Origin: Kroppenstedtia eburnea
Lineage (GTDB): Bacteria; Bacillota; Bacilli; Thermoactinomycetales; DSM-45169
DNA: 64,000 nt
Assembly (NCBI RefSeq): GCF_013282215.1
Contig: NZ_CP048103.1
Coordinates: 2,418,001-2,482,000, forward strand
Reading direction: 5' to 3'
Each line of letters begins with the position of its first letter. The first letter of the stretch is position 1. Made by a program: the position numbers and the translations under genes. The notes beneath the pieces were generated by a model that saw only the letters and a list, made by a program, of their open reading frames with translations, did no database searches and was not told the DNA's origin. This document shows positions 40,865 through 49,435 of the stretch, in pieces.

Positions 40865-41967
40865 CGGACCATCTCCCCCTTTTGCAACCCCCGGTTCCGC
40901 CATTCCGCGATCATCCATAACAACAGGGGGATCAGAACGTTTGTTCCCGGGAAGGAGAAAGGGAAGATCGTGGAGATGGCTCTGTGCAGTTCCTGGGAGG
41001 AAGGAACCACCCACAGACTGAGTCCCGCCGCCAGAAAAGCCAGCGGGAGTGAGTAGGGCTGGTAATCAGACAGGTTCAGCCACTGGGAGGTTCCCAGCAC
41101 CACCACGTAATGAACCAGACACAGTTTGACAAAGATCCCCGTCATCCACAGCATCAACATGATCGCATCCAGATGTTCAAAAAATTGGGCATAGCTGATA
41201 TAGCGGGTGGCCTCAAAAAGCGGGTAAACCATCACCAGATATTCCATCCCGAACACAAAAAGACAGATCAGATTCACATAGAGAAACAATAACATCACAC
41301 TGGTGACAGCGATCAGGCCCCGCCGCAATCCCTTGGAAGGGTCGGCCAACAGCGGAAGCAGAAATGTGATCATAAAAAATTCACTGAACCAGATGCCGGG
41401 CACCATCCCCCCTTTCAGGGAAGGACCGATCCCCTTTTCCAGGATGGGAAACAAATGTTGCACATCCCAGGATTGAAACGTCAAGCACAAAGTGACCAAG
41501 AAAATCAACAGAGCCCCCGGGAGCAGCGCCTGGGTTACACGGACAATCACTTCCACCCCGCCTTTCACAGCAAAGGCGGACACCAGCATCATGCTCCCGA
41601 CAATCACTGTCATCGGGGTTTGCGGGAGGAAAATCAATTTGACAAATTCCGCGTATTCCCGCAGGGTGATTCCCACCAAAACCAGATAGGAAACCAGGAA
41701 AAGGAGGCCCAATGCTTTTCCCGGAAGATTCCCCAGGATGCGCGGGCTGTATTGGATAATGTTTTCCCCCGGATAGATGCGATGAAGGCGGAAAGCCAAT
41801 CCGACTGCAACAAAGCCGTACAGGGAGGCCCACAACACAGACAGCCACAGGTCCCGTCCGGCATACCAACCCGTCATATTGGGGGAAACGAGCGTCCCCG
41901 TCGTGCTGATCCCTGCGAACAATATCAGGGCCATCTGACCGGATGAGATGCGTCCCCGCTCGATCAT
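40861..41967 (-). CDS. Spore germinant receptor B subunit (GerAB family)
   Basis: 368 residues with about ten membrane helices and the APC-like fold of GerB. Recognisable parts are ISSGQMALILFAGISTTGTL at the N-terminus and YPGENIIQYSPRILG. It is an integral membrane subunit that binds the germinant (amino acid or nucleoside). It overlaps gerA and gerC by 4 bp. Confidence 0.93.
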   Translation of the reverse strand: MIERGRISSGQMALILFAGISTTGTLVSPNMTGWYAGRDLWLSVLWASLYGFVAVGLAFRLHRIYPGENIIQYSPRILGNLPGKALGLLFLVSYLVLVGITLREYAEFVKLIFLPQTPMTVIVGSMMLVSAFAVKGGVEVIVRVTQALLPGALLIFLVTLCLTFQSWDVQHLFPILEKGIGPSLKGGMVPGIWFSEFFMITFLLPLLADPSKGLRRGLIAVTSVMLLFLYVNLICLFVFGMEYLVMVYPLFEATRYISYAQFFEHLDAIMLMLWMTGIFVKLCLVHYVVVLGTSQWLNLSDYQPYSLPLAFLAAGLSLWVVPSSQELHRAISTIFPFSFPGTNVLIPLLLWMIAEWRNRGLQKGEMVR

Positions 41968-43547
41968 TTGGAATCCCTCCTATCTCCTCCCTGGGCGGGT
42001 CCCGGCTTTTGATCAGGTGCTTCCCTCCGAAGGTTGGAGGGAGAAAGCTCTTGAGGGCGCCGGTCCATTTTCCACCAGGGGGCCCGCCACAAAACATCTT
42101 TTAAGTCCCTTTTTTGCCAGGGTGCCAGGGGAGACAGATAGGGAACCCCGAAGGAACTCAAGGTGCACAAGTGTACCACGATCGCAAACAACCCCAAGAG
42201 CATGCCAACAATCCCGAGCGTACCTGATAAGATCAGCAATGGAAAACGAAGAGCGCGCATCGGCAACCCCAGAGCATAACGGGGAATGGTAAAGGAGGCG
42301 ATCCCCGTGGCGGCTACCACGATCACCATCGGAGCCGAGACAAGCCCTGCGGTGACGGCCGCCTCCCCAATCACCAGAGCACCCACAATCGTCACAGCGG
42401 ACCCGATGATGCGGGGCAAGCGCAGTCCCGCTTCCCGAAGCGCCTCAAAGGCAAATTCCATCAGCAGCGCTTCCACCAGACTGGGGACGGGAATCTGTTC
42501 CCGGGCAGCGGCAAAACTGATCAGCTGCTCTGTCGGGATCGCCTCCTGATGAAAGGTGGTGGTTGCCACATAAAATGAGGGCAGAGCGATGGAAACCAGA
42601 AACATCAGATAGCGGAGCGACCGAATCATCGTGGCGGGGATGTAACGGCTGTAATAATCCTCCGCCGCCTGCAGCATGGTGGTCAAGGTGATCGGAACCA
42701 CCAACACCACCGGCGATCCGTCCACCAGGATGGCGATCCGCCCTTCCAACAGTTCAGCGGTGACCACATCGGTTTTTTCCGTCGTGAGTACCTGAGGAAA
42801 GGGGGAAAAGGGATGATCCTCGATAAACCCCTCAATATATCCACTGTCTATAACTCCGTCGATATCGATCCGCTCCAAACGTCGGATCACTTCTTCCAGG
42901 AGGTCCGGATGGACAATATCTTCCATATATGCGACGATCACTTCTGTATGGGTATAGCGACCGAGATGAAGGGATTTCAGCTTCAATTGGGGAGTGCGGA
43001 GCCTCCGGCGAATCAGAGTGGTGTTGATCCGGACCGATTCGATGAACCCCTCTTTGGGCCCGCGGATCACCGGTTCATTTTCCGGTTCAGTGATCCCCCG
43101 CTTTTCCCATTGGTTCATACCCAGATCGATCGCCCCAGCGACTCCCTTGATCAAGAGGAGCGCATTTCCCATCGTCAGGGCTTGAGCCCCCTCTGAAAAG
43201 GTGGACACGGGTTTGGCTGAGGAGATGGGAAGGCGCCGCTCCAAGATCGTCTGAAAATCCCTGGGATCCACCTTTTTCTCCATCAATGGGGTTAACACAT
43301 TTTCATTGATCTCCTCCACATTGGACATATTTTGGATATAGATCAGCTCCGCCTGGACCTGTTCGCCGACTCGAAACGGGTGAAAGATAACATCATAACA
43401 ATCGGTGAACAGATCACGAAAAATACGACGATTCTCCTCAAAATCAGCATCCAGAGAAGAGTTCAATTGACTTCCCCAGCCGTCGATTCCCTGGGAAATG
43501 ATCTCTTTTTTTCGTTTCTTCTTGCGAATTCCGCGAAAGATCGACAT
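41964..43547 (-). CDS. Spore germinant receptor A subunit (GerAA family)
   Basis: 527 residues. A large N-terminal cytoplasmic domain (about 1-260) is followed by membrane helices. Signature stretches are LLIKGVAGAIDLGMNQWEKR, RGPKEGFIESVRINTTLIRR and GRIAILVDGSPVVLVVPIT. The C-terminal tail is basic and Pro-rich. First gene of the germination operon gerA-gerB-gerC-small protein. It marks the organism as an endospore former. Confidence 0.94.
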   Translation of the reverse strand: MSIFRGIRKKKRKKEIISQGIDGWGSQLNSSLDADFEENRRIFRDLFTDCYDVIFHPFRVGEQVQAELIYIQNMSNVEEINENVLTPLMEKKVDPRDFQTILERRLPISSAKPVSTFSEGAQALTMGNALLLIKGVAGAIDLGMNQWEKRGITEPENEPVIRGPKEGFIESVRINTTLIRRRLRTPQLKLKSLHLGRYTHTEVIVAYMEDIVHPDLLEEVIRRLERIDIDGVIDSGYIEGFIEDHPFSPFPQVLTTEKTDVVTAELLEGRIAILVDGSPVVLVVPITLTTMLQAAEDYYSRYIPATMIRSLRYLMFLVSIALPSFYVATTTFHQEAIPTEQLISFAAAREQIPVPSLVEALLMEFAFEALREAGLRLPRIIGSAVTIVGALVIGEAAVTAGLVSAPMVIVVAATGIASFTIPRYALGLPMRALRFPLLILSGTLGIVGMLLGLFAIVVHLCTLSSFGVPYLSPLAPWQKRDLKDVLWRAPWWKMDRRPQELSPSNLRREAPDQKPGPAQGGDRRDSK

Positions 43548-43665
43548 CTATGTCCAAATCCCTTCCAGAAAAGCATGCTGTATGTTAATTTGTGTTAGGA
43601 AGGGAAAATCCATTCCTCCACTTTACCGTCTCATCATTGATCTCCAACCCAAGGGAGGGTGAAAT

Positions 43666-44346
43666 ATGGAACCGGTGAACGAACATCCGTGGAATTTGGA
43701 TGTGGAGGAGGCCCTCCTTCTCCAACAGAAATTGGCAACCTGTGTGATCCAAGAAGATTCACTGCAGAAAATTGAAACGGTTGCCGGCGTCGATGTTGCC
43801 TACCACCCCGTCTCCGATGCACTGATTGCCGCGGTGGTTGTGTTGGACGCAGTCACCCTTCATCCCGTCCAATCGGTCCGGGTGGAGGATCAGGTACATT
43901 TCCCTTATATCCCCGGCCTGTTTTCATTCCGGGAGCTTCCACCCATCATCAAAGCCATGAAAAAACTGACCCTGCGACCGGATCTGATCGTTTGTGACGG
44001 TCAGGGTATCGCTCATCCCAGACGTTTTGGCCTGGCCAGCCACTTGGGTGTTTTGTTCGATGTGCCCACCATCGGGTGCGGAAAAACCCGTTTGGTGGGA
44101 AGTGCACAGGAACCTGGACAAAAGAGGGGGGACTTCACACCCCTGGTGGATGACGATGAGGTGATCGGCAGTCTGCTCCGGACACAGGATCACATCAAGC
44201 CCGTCTGTGTCTCCATCGGCCACCGGATCTCCCTGGCCACAGCCCGGGACTGGATCCTGAAGCTCTCCCCCCGTTATCGTCTGCCGGAAACGACACGCCA
44301 ATCGGATCAACTGGTCCGCCGGGCCCTCGCGCAATCCCGGCAGTAG
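43666..44346 (+). CDS. nfi: Endonuclease V (deoxyinosine-specific)
   Basis: 226 residues. Motifs of the family in order: VAGVDVAYHP (Asp), YIPGLFSFRELPPI (the Tyr wedge and catalytic Glu), VCDGQGIAHPRRFGLASHLG (Asp, His) and GCGKTRLVG. It cuts DNA one base after deoxyinosine for repair of deaminated adenine. The start ATG 43666 follows AGGGAGGG. The gene is transcribed alone, divergent from the ger operon. Confidence 0.95.
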   Translation: MEPVNEHPWNLDVEEALLLQQKLATCVIQEDSLQKIETVAGVDVAYHPVSDALIAAVVVLDAVTLHPVQSVRVEDQVHFPYIPGLFSFRELPPIIKAMKKLTLRPDLIVCDGQGIAHPRRFGLASHLGVLFDVPTIGCGKTRLVGSAQEPGQKRGDFTPLVDDDEVIGSLLRTQDHIKPVCVSIGHRISLATARDWILKLSPRYRLPETTRQSDQLVRRALAQSRQ

Positions 44347-44415
44347 CCATCCTGTTGTGGAATCTGTGACTCGTTCTCTGTATGATAAGAGGAGTCATGT
44401 TAAGGAGGAATCCCG

Positions 44416-44718
44416 ATGAAAATTATCAAGATACTGGTTCATGCCAGCACTTGGTTTGCACCGGTGTTGGTGCCACTTATCGTCTGGTTGCTGGTCAGTG
44501 AAGAGGATTTGAAACGCCTGTCGCTGCAAGCTCTGGTGTTCCACTTTGTGATCTGGTTGTTGGTCTCCATCTCCCTCTTCTTCTCCTACTTCCTGATCGG
44601 AATCCCGTTTTTGATCATTTTCGGACTGATCGGCTTTATCGGCCCGATCATCGGCATCATCCGGGCCCTGCAAGATCGCCGGTTCGACTATCCCATCATC
44701 GGCTCCTTCATCCGTTAA
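44416..44718 (+). CDS. DUF4870-like membrane protein
   Basis: 100 residues with three to four membrane helices and a short C-terminus. HASTWFAPVLVPLIVWLLVS, then LSLQALVFHFVIWLLVSISL are characteristic of the Tic20-like DUF4870 group. Ribosome-binding site AAGGAGG. Function unknown. Confidence 0.78.
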   Translation: MKIIKILVHASTWFAPVLVPLIVWLLVSEEDLKRLSLQALVFHFVIWLLVSISLFFSYFLIGIPFLIIFGLIGFIGPIIGIIRALQDRRFDYPIIGSFIR

Positions 44719-44740
44719 ATGAATCGGATTTCTACTCATG

Positions 44741-44777
44741 AAACAAGCCGTCATTCTGTTGGAATGACGGCTTGTTT
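44741..44777. terminator. Bidirectional terminator
   Basis: AAACAAGCCGTCATTC and GGAATGACGGCTTGTTT make a 16-bp stem between convergent genes. Confidence 0.88.
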
Positions 44778-44785
44778 CTCTAAGA

Positions 44786-45685
44786 TCAGGTCATCTTCTT
44801 TTTCCGGTACACCATCAGACCGAGGATGACGAGCAGGACGGCGGCCCATCCGCTGTAGGCTCCCGCTTTGGCGGAATAGGTATGATCCGACTCCGCCAGA
44901 CGGCCGCTTTGGTGCATTCCTTTGATCGCACCGAGGGCCTGATCATAGGTGCGAAACTCATTGTTCTTGCCGGGAATCACATAGGTGCTGCTTTCCTTTG
45001 CCTTCACTTTCAAGGTCTTGCTCTCCTGCATCCCCATCCGGACACCATCCACTGTCCCGTAAAAGACCGTCTTCAGGATATACTCCCCCGGGGGCAACTG
45101 TGCCTGCAATCGAGGGGTTTTTCCCTCGTGTACATACAAAATCTCACTGTCCGGCCGGGCCACGGCCATCATCCAGTGTCCGTCGACTTTCCTGCCGGTC
45201 ATCCGGGCCTGAACCACAGTGGGACCGTCTTTCCCCGGCTTGTCCGCTTTTTGCTGGATCCGGGGAATGTCAAAGGAATAGACTTGACTGGCTGTCACTG
45301 GCTTCCCATTCACCAAACCTTCAAAGCGGACGGTGATGCGATATGGGTTGGGCCGGGTGAAGGGGAGCTGAACCGATCCTGTTTTTGACTGGAGATTCCC
45401 CCTGCGGACGACGGTTTTGACACTCCCCCCGGACAACCGGACCTTTTCGGGATAGGCATAGCTGAACCTCCAGATACCCTGGGCATCCCCACCCTGAATC
45501 AACTTGGCCCGCACTTGAACCCCCAGCACTTCTCTCTCCGGTACTCCGATCCACTTTTCGTCCTTTTTGGGAGCGGTGAGCACCTGATGCTCTGTATGAA
45601 TGGACAGTCTCGAATCTTTTGGTTCCGCCGCACTCAATCCGGACATGGAAGCGAAAAAAAAGAAAAATAAAAGCGTTGCACTCAT
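44786..45685 (-). CDS. Secreted or surface-anchored protein with C-terminal membrane helix
   Basis: About 299 residues. A signal peptide (MSATLLFFFFFASMSGLSAA) is followed by a mainly beta-rich extracellular region and a C-terminal helix (YSGWAAVLLVILGLMVYRKK). That is a type I membrane topology as in cell-surface proteins without an LPxTG signal. Not recognised. ATG 45685 has a close GGATAGGA; an upstream TTG with GTGGGG is a possible alternative start. Confidence 0.7.
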   Translation of the reverse strand: MSATLLFFFFFASMSGLSAAEPKDSRLSIHTEHQVLTAPKKDEKWIGVPEREVLGVQVRAKLIQGGDAQGIWRFSYAYPEKVRLSGGSVKTVVRRGNLQSKTGSVQLPFTRPNPYRITVRFEGLVNGKPVTASQVYSFDIPRIQQKADKPGKDGPTVVQARMTGRKVDGHWMMAVARPDSEILYVHEGKTPRLQAQLPPGEYILKTVFYGTVDGVRMGMQESKTLKVKAKESSTYVIPGKNNEFRTYDQALGAIKGMHQSGRLAESDHTYSAKAGAYSGWAAVLLVILGLMVYRKKKMT

Positions 45686-45882
45686 TCCTATCCGTTGCAA
45701 AAGATCATCACCCCACCTGCCGGATCCGTCTCTGCCTGTCTCCCGGGTCAAGCCACACCCATTATATCCGACTTCCCTTAAAAAGGGTATGTTTCATTGC
45801 GCCCTCCCGGTGTCATCTCCACTGAATCGTTAAAAACCTTTCACCATCCTCCCCGGTATGGTAAGATAATGACCGGGACTGC

Positions 45883-45979
45883 GGGAGCGGATGGGGCTCT
45901 GGTGTCCCCCCCGGTCTTCAAAACCGTGCGGGAGGCGCGTGACGTCTCCGGTGGGTTCGATTCCCACACGTTCCCGCCA
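45883..45979 (+). tRNA. selC: tRNA-Sec (SelC, anticodon UCA)
   Basis: 97 bases with an encoded CCA. The acceptor strand GGGAGCG pairs with CGTTCCC (one G-T pair), followed by an eighth G-A opposition and discriminator G73. The anticodon loop is CTTCAAA with TCA. The long extra arm pairs GGAGGC with GTCTCC. The T arm is GTGGG-TTCGATT-CCCAC, giving the 8+5 helix of bacterial tRNA-Sec. The D arm is long and G-rich as expected. It is served by selA, selB and selD in the same window. Confidence 0.96.
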
Positions 45980-45994
45980 AAAATCATGAAAGTG

Positions 45995-46029
45995 AAACGC
46001 CGGAATCTGTCTGATTCCGGCGTTTTTTT
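45995..46029 (+). terminator. Terminator of selC
   Basis: AAACGCCGGAATC and GATTCCGGCGTTT form a 13-bp stem, followed by T; it starts 16 bp after the CCA end. Confidence 0.9.
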
Positions 46030-46093
46030 GTCCCCGGAGGGTTATAAGTTCTCTGGCGTTCGGGGTTGGGACCCGTTGATACCCGGGAAACCA

Positions 46094-46766
46094 TCACTCC
46101 ACCAATCCCAGATTCAGGTACTCCGCCATTCGGATTTGTCCGGAGACTTCGAGGCGATGCTCTCTTTGATACTTTTTCACCGCCTGCTCCAGATCTCTCC
46201 CAAAAATACCGTCACACTCCCCCCGGTAATATCCGGCGGCGCGGAGCCGGTTCTGAACCAGCATGATCAGCGATCCCCGATCTCCCCGGACCAGTCGTTT
46301 CAGTTTCCAGTGCTCCCGGCCCAGAATCGGACCCTGGACCCGGACCAATGCACCTACCGGGATCCGATCAAAAATTTTTTCTATATCCGGGTTGAGCATC
46401 CGGATACAGCCGTGGCTGGCATCGTGACCGATGGATCCGGGCCGGTTGGTCCCGTGAATTCCCTACTTCCCCCAAGGGACATTCAACCCGAGCCACCGCG
46501 TCCCGAAACCGCTGCCCCAATTTCTTGATTTGTTCTTCACCTGCCAAACCCCGATCGGGGTGGGGAAGCGCTCCTTTCCCGCCGCAATCTTAAATTGATC
46601 CACAGGCCGTTGTCCATCCATCACATATAAGCGCCGCTTCCACAAATCGATACAAATCCAGGTCCCCGCCTCCGGTTCAACACCACCTGTGGCAGCCGCT
46701 TCCACCATCCGGGGATCATGGCAGAGGAAACCAATGAGTACAGCCAGAAATATCCACTTTTTTCAT
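46094..46766 (-). pseudogene. Inactivated L,D-transpeptidase (YkuD) gene with two lesions
   Basis: The intact product would have a signal peptide, a YkuD domain and a C-terminal peptidoglycan-binding domain. The start ATG 46766 (GAGGA before it) is followed by six A; the signal sequence KKWIFLAVLIGFLCHD is in frame only if one A is removed. The YkuD domain then breaks at an in-frame TAG (46463-46465) between GTRWLGLNVPWGK and GIHGTNRPGSIG; relatives have Tyr here. The catalytic HDASHGCIRM and the domain QNRLRAAGYYRGECDGIFGR lie behind the stop in the same frame. Two independent lesions make a true pseudogene likely. Confidence 0.8.
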
Positions 46767-46822
46767 TCCTCTTCACCATTTATTATCATGATTTTTTGGA
46801 TCGTTTCTATTCACCCCGGAGG

Positions 46823-46928
46823 AGAGTTGGGTCTCACATGGAGTGACTTTGGCTCGGAAGAACAACGAAAACGACATGTGAAACCCAATCCCGACCGTCC
46901 ATGAACGCATAAATCACAACGCTTTTAA
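46823..46928. repeat. Interspersed repeat R6 (reverse orientation)
   Basis: Reverse copy with GGGTCTCACATGGAGTGACT, CATGTGAAACCC and then TCCCGACCGTCCATGAACGC and ATAAATCACAACGCTTTTAA. The terminal AACGCTTTTAA overlaps the stop codon of the Nudix gene on the minus strand. Confidence 0.82.
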
Positions 46929-47455
46929 TGCTCTTCATCGGTGTGAACCACATGTTGGGGAGTAACCGGAAGGTCTTCTTCAGCCAGTCTCTGCCGCAGA
47001 AAGGATGGAAACAGGGGCAGCTGTTTCACTTCCTGCAGCGGAATCCACTGAAACATCATGATTTCACCTTCCTCCTCCACCGGAAAGGGACCCTCTTTCT
47101 GACAGATCGGCGAGGACTCCGGAAGATGGACCAAATAGTAAAAGGCCAGTTCATGAACCTGCCGGCCCTGGAAACGGTAGAAATTTTCCACCGTCCACAA
47201 CAACCGGTCCATCTTGGCATCCACCCCCATCTCCTCCCGGATCTCCCGAACCAGGGTCTCGCGGGTGGACTCCAGAAGTTCCCCCCGTCCACCGGGAAGG
47301 CTCCAATAGTGGTTCCCATCTGTGCCGTATCTCCCCGCCAAAACTTGTCCCTCCCGGATGATGACTGCCGCCACCCGGAAGTTGAAGCGGCCTTTTTTCA
47401 GTTCAAATGTCAGCGGCACTTCCTCTCGCTCCCCTCCCACATCCGTCACAGGCAT
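46925..47455 (-). CDS. Nudix hydrolase
   Basis: 176 residues. The Nudix box GGRGELLESTRETLVREIRE-EMG is complete (GX5EX7REUXEEXGU) at about residues 55-77. It hydrolyses a nucleoside diphosphate linked to another moiety; substrate unknown. The stop TAA is part of the end of repeat R6, so the C-terminus may have been set by the repeat. Confidence 0.9.
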   Translation of the reverse strand: MPVTDVGGEREEVPLTFELKKGRFNFRVAAVIIREGQVLAGRYGTDGNHYWSLPGGRGELLESTRETLVREIREEMGVDAKMDRLLWTVENFYRFQGRQVHELAFYYLVHLPESSPICQKEGPFPVEEEGEIMMFQWIPLQEVKQLPLFPSFLRQRLAEEDLPVTPQHVVHTDEEH

Positions 47456-47475
47456 TATAGCAAATCAAAAGAAGA

Positions 47476-47497
47476 GCCAGCCCCACAGGAGGCTGGC
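47476..47497 (-). terminator. Terminator after the SDR gene
   Basis: GCCAGCC and GGCTGGC stem followed on the minus strand by TCTTCTTTTG. Confidence 0.65.
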
Positions 47498-47521
47498 CGA
47501 TTTACCCCATCGATCTTTCAT

Positions 47522-48289
47522 TCACAGAAAGCGCGCCCCATTCATCCATTGCCCGCCGTCCATGGTGATACATTCTCCATTGATATACCCTGCATCAGGG
47601 GAAAGAAGGAAGGCTGCCACTCCGGCGATCTCCTCCAGCTTGCCAAAACGGCGGAGAGGAACACTGCGGAGAACATGCTTGTGCATCGCTTCATTGAGGA
47701 TCAGTTTTTCGACACCCCCGGTGTTTTCCACAGGACCCGGAGCAATGCAATTGATGCGGATCCCGTATTTGTCACCCCACTCCACCGCGAGGGAACGGCT
47801 CATCGCCAACACCCCGGCCTTGGCGGAAGCAGAGTGGACCACTCCCGCCGCTCCCGTCCATGCATAGGAGGCCACCATATTGATGATGGACCCGGGCTGT
47901 CCATGTTCAATCCACTCTTTGGCCACCGCCTGGGTGCAGTACCAGGTCCCGTTGAGAACAATGTCGATGACCGCATTCCAGCCGTTCTTGGAGAGATCTT
48001 CCGCTTGAACCACGAAGTTGCCGGCGGCATTGTTGACCAGGGCATCGATCCCGCCGAATGCTTCCTTTGCCTTGGCCACGGTCTCCGCCACCTGTGACTG
48101 TTGACGCACATCCATCTGAACCGGAAGGACCCGGCCTTCCAAACCGGTAAGTTCTTCCTTGGTTTTCTCCAGCTTTTCCGGATCCCTTCCGGTGATCACC
48201 ACATGGGCACCCTCCCGGCAGAATCGGGTGGCCATCGCTTTCCCCATACCGCTGGTTCCCCCGGTGATGATGATCCTCTTCCCCTTCAT
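47522..48289 (-). CDS. 2,4-dienoyl-CoA reductase-like SDR (FadH/YkuF type)
   Basis: 255 residues from ATG 48289 after AGGAG. The NAD(P) motif IIITGGTSGMGKAMA (TGxxxGxG) lies at the N-terminus; VNNAAGNF is the NNAG motif. The catalytic region SIINMVASYAWTGAAGVVHS-ASAK uses Ser and Lys, with the usual Tyr changed to the A-S-A-K form seen in dienoyl-CoA reductases. GGVEKL and PLRRFGKLEEIAG follow. It likely takes part in breakdown of unsaturated fatty acids. Confidence 0.85.
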   Translation of the reverse strand: MKGKRIIITGGTSGMGKAMATRFCREGAHVVITGRDPEKLEKTKEELTGLEGRVLPVQMDVRQQSQVAETVAKAKEAFGGIDALVNNAAGNFVVQAEDLSKNGWNAVIDIVLNGTWYCTQAVAKEWIEHGQPGSIINMVASYAWTGAAGVVHSASAKAGVLAMSRSLAVEWGDKYGIRINCIAPGPVENTGGVEKLILNEAMHKHVLRSVPLRRFGKLEEIAGVAAFLLSPDAGYINGECITMDGGQWMNGARFL

Positions 48290-48541
48290 TTTCAACACTC
48301 CTCACCTGATCTCATGGACTTCTGGACTTCACGCCAATCTGAATGAGACTTCATTCATTTTCAATTTCCATGTTAATGAATCCGGTGACTTCCCGTCAAC
48401 TAAAGGTTGTGAAAAATATCCCCCGACCCGAGGGATCCTTATGGAAGAGGAGATCATTGCCATTTCCCCGAATAAAGGAGAAATCCCGCCGATCACGAAT
48501 AAGAAAAGGAGGGTTCCATTTCTTTAAAGGAGTGGATTGGC

Positions 48542-49186
48542 TTGTTCATCCGAAACTGCCTCACACCAAAAGATGAAATCATCACCGTCACCCCGGAGAC
48601 GGAAGCCCCGGAATTGGTCCGCATTTTGTCGGAAAAGGGTTTGGAATCCATCCCCGTGGTGGATGAAAAAGGATACTTCCTGGGCATCACCGGCTACGGC
48701 CATTTGCTGAAGTCAGCCCTGGAGCGATCAGACGGAGACTGGAGCCGCTTGAAAGTGAAAGATGCACTTCACACCATGGATCCCCTTACCATCAACCATG
48801 ATTTCGAGGAGACGCTTCCAGTCATCGTCCGTCATCCTTTTGTCCCCGTTGTCTCCGAAGACGGCTTCACTTTTCTCGGGATTGTAAAGATCAGTGATAT
48901 TGAAGCCGTCCTTGCCGATACCTACGGACATGCACTGCCCGGAATCCGCTTCCTCCTGGCTGTCGTCCTGGACATCCCCCACGAACTGGAGCAGATTTTG
49001 GATGCAGTCCGGGCCTTTGATGTGAATATTATCAGTGTCGTCACCTTTGATGCCGGTGATGCCGCCGCCCGCCGGATTCTGCTCAAGGTCAGTCCCACCC
49101 CCCACGGGGAAACCATTCGCCAGCACTTGGAAGAGAAAGGATTCCGGGTATTGAGTATGAAGGAAAAAGAAGCCGTCGCCAAATGA
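48542..49186 (+). CDS. CBS-domain protein with C-terminal ACT-like domain
   Basis: 214 residues. TTG 48542 follows AAAGGAG nine bases upstream. Two CBS motifs (about residues 1-60 and 70-130), with IPVVDEKGYFLGITGYGHLL and FVPVVSEDGFTFLGIVKISD, bind adenine nucleotides. The C-terminal 75 residues (GIRFLLAVVLDIPHELEQIL, then FDVNIISVVTFDAG) look like an ACT domain. It resembles AcuB-type proteins without acetoin genes nearby. Confidence 0.85.
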   Translation: MFIRNCLTPKDEIITVTPETEAPELVRILSEKGLESIPVVDEKGYFLGITGYGHLLKSALERSDGDWSRLKVKDALHTMDPLTINHDFEETLPVIVRHPFVPVVSEDGFTFLGIVKISDIEAVLADTYGHALPGIRFLLAVVLDIPHELEQILDAVRAFDVNIISVVTFDAGDAAARRILLKVSPTPHGETIRQHLEEKGFRVLSMKEKEAVAK

Positions 49187-49187
49187 C

Positions 49188-49220
49188 GGAAGCCTCCCGG
49201 TTTTCCCGGGAGGCTTTTTT
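49188..49220. terminator. Bidirectional terminator
   Basis: AAGCCTCCCGG and CCGGGAGGCTT with a TTTTC loop and a T-run, between the CBS gene and the ParM-partner gene. Confidence 0.85.
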
Positions 49221-49222
49221 AT

Positions 49223-49435
49223 TCATCCGAAGGGCAATCCGCTCTTTCGGATCGCATCCCCCTTGTCATCGGAGGAGTCTGTCGATGATGAATCGCAATC
49301 CAGAGCCCATTTGCGGAGGAGGGATTTCACCAATTGGCTGAAGTCGTCGGTGCTTCCCTCCACCTGTTCGAGAAGGGAGCGCTCGACAGGGTCAGCCATA
49401 TCAAAAACCACCCCGTAGATTTTTTTCTTGCCCAT
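49223..49435 (-). CDS. Small partner of the actin-like protein (StbB/ParR-like candidate)
   Basis: 70 residues. KKKIYGVVFDMADPVERSLL, then EGSTDDFSQLVKSLLRKWAL resemble the short proteins encoded after ParM/StbA genes in Gram-positive plasmids (a pattern of FD..DP.E...LE and a NFSQ.VK-like helix). The tail is rich in Ser and Asp (SSSTDSSDDKGD). It overlaps the stop of the actin-like gene by one base, so it is the second gene of a two-gene unit. The function as centromere-binding adaptor is inferred. Confidence 0.65.
   Translation of the reverse strand: MGKKKIYGVVFDMADPVERSLLEQVEGSTDDFSQLVKSLLRKWALDCDSSSTDSSDDKGDAIRKSGLPFG

Noticed and set aside
49188..49220. Centromere-like repeat near the actin-like gene
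   Set aside because: It is a plain terminator hairpin between convergent genes, with no direct repeats.
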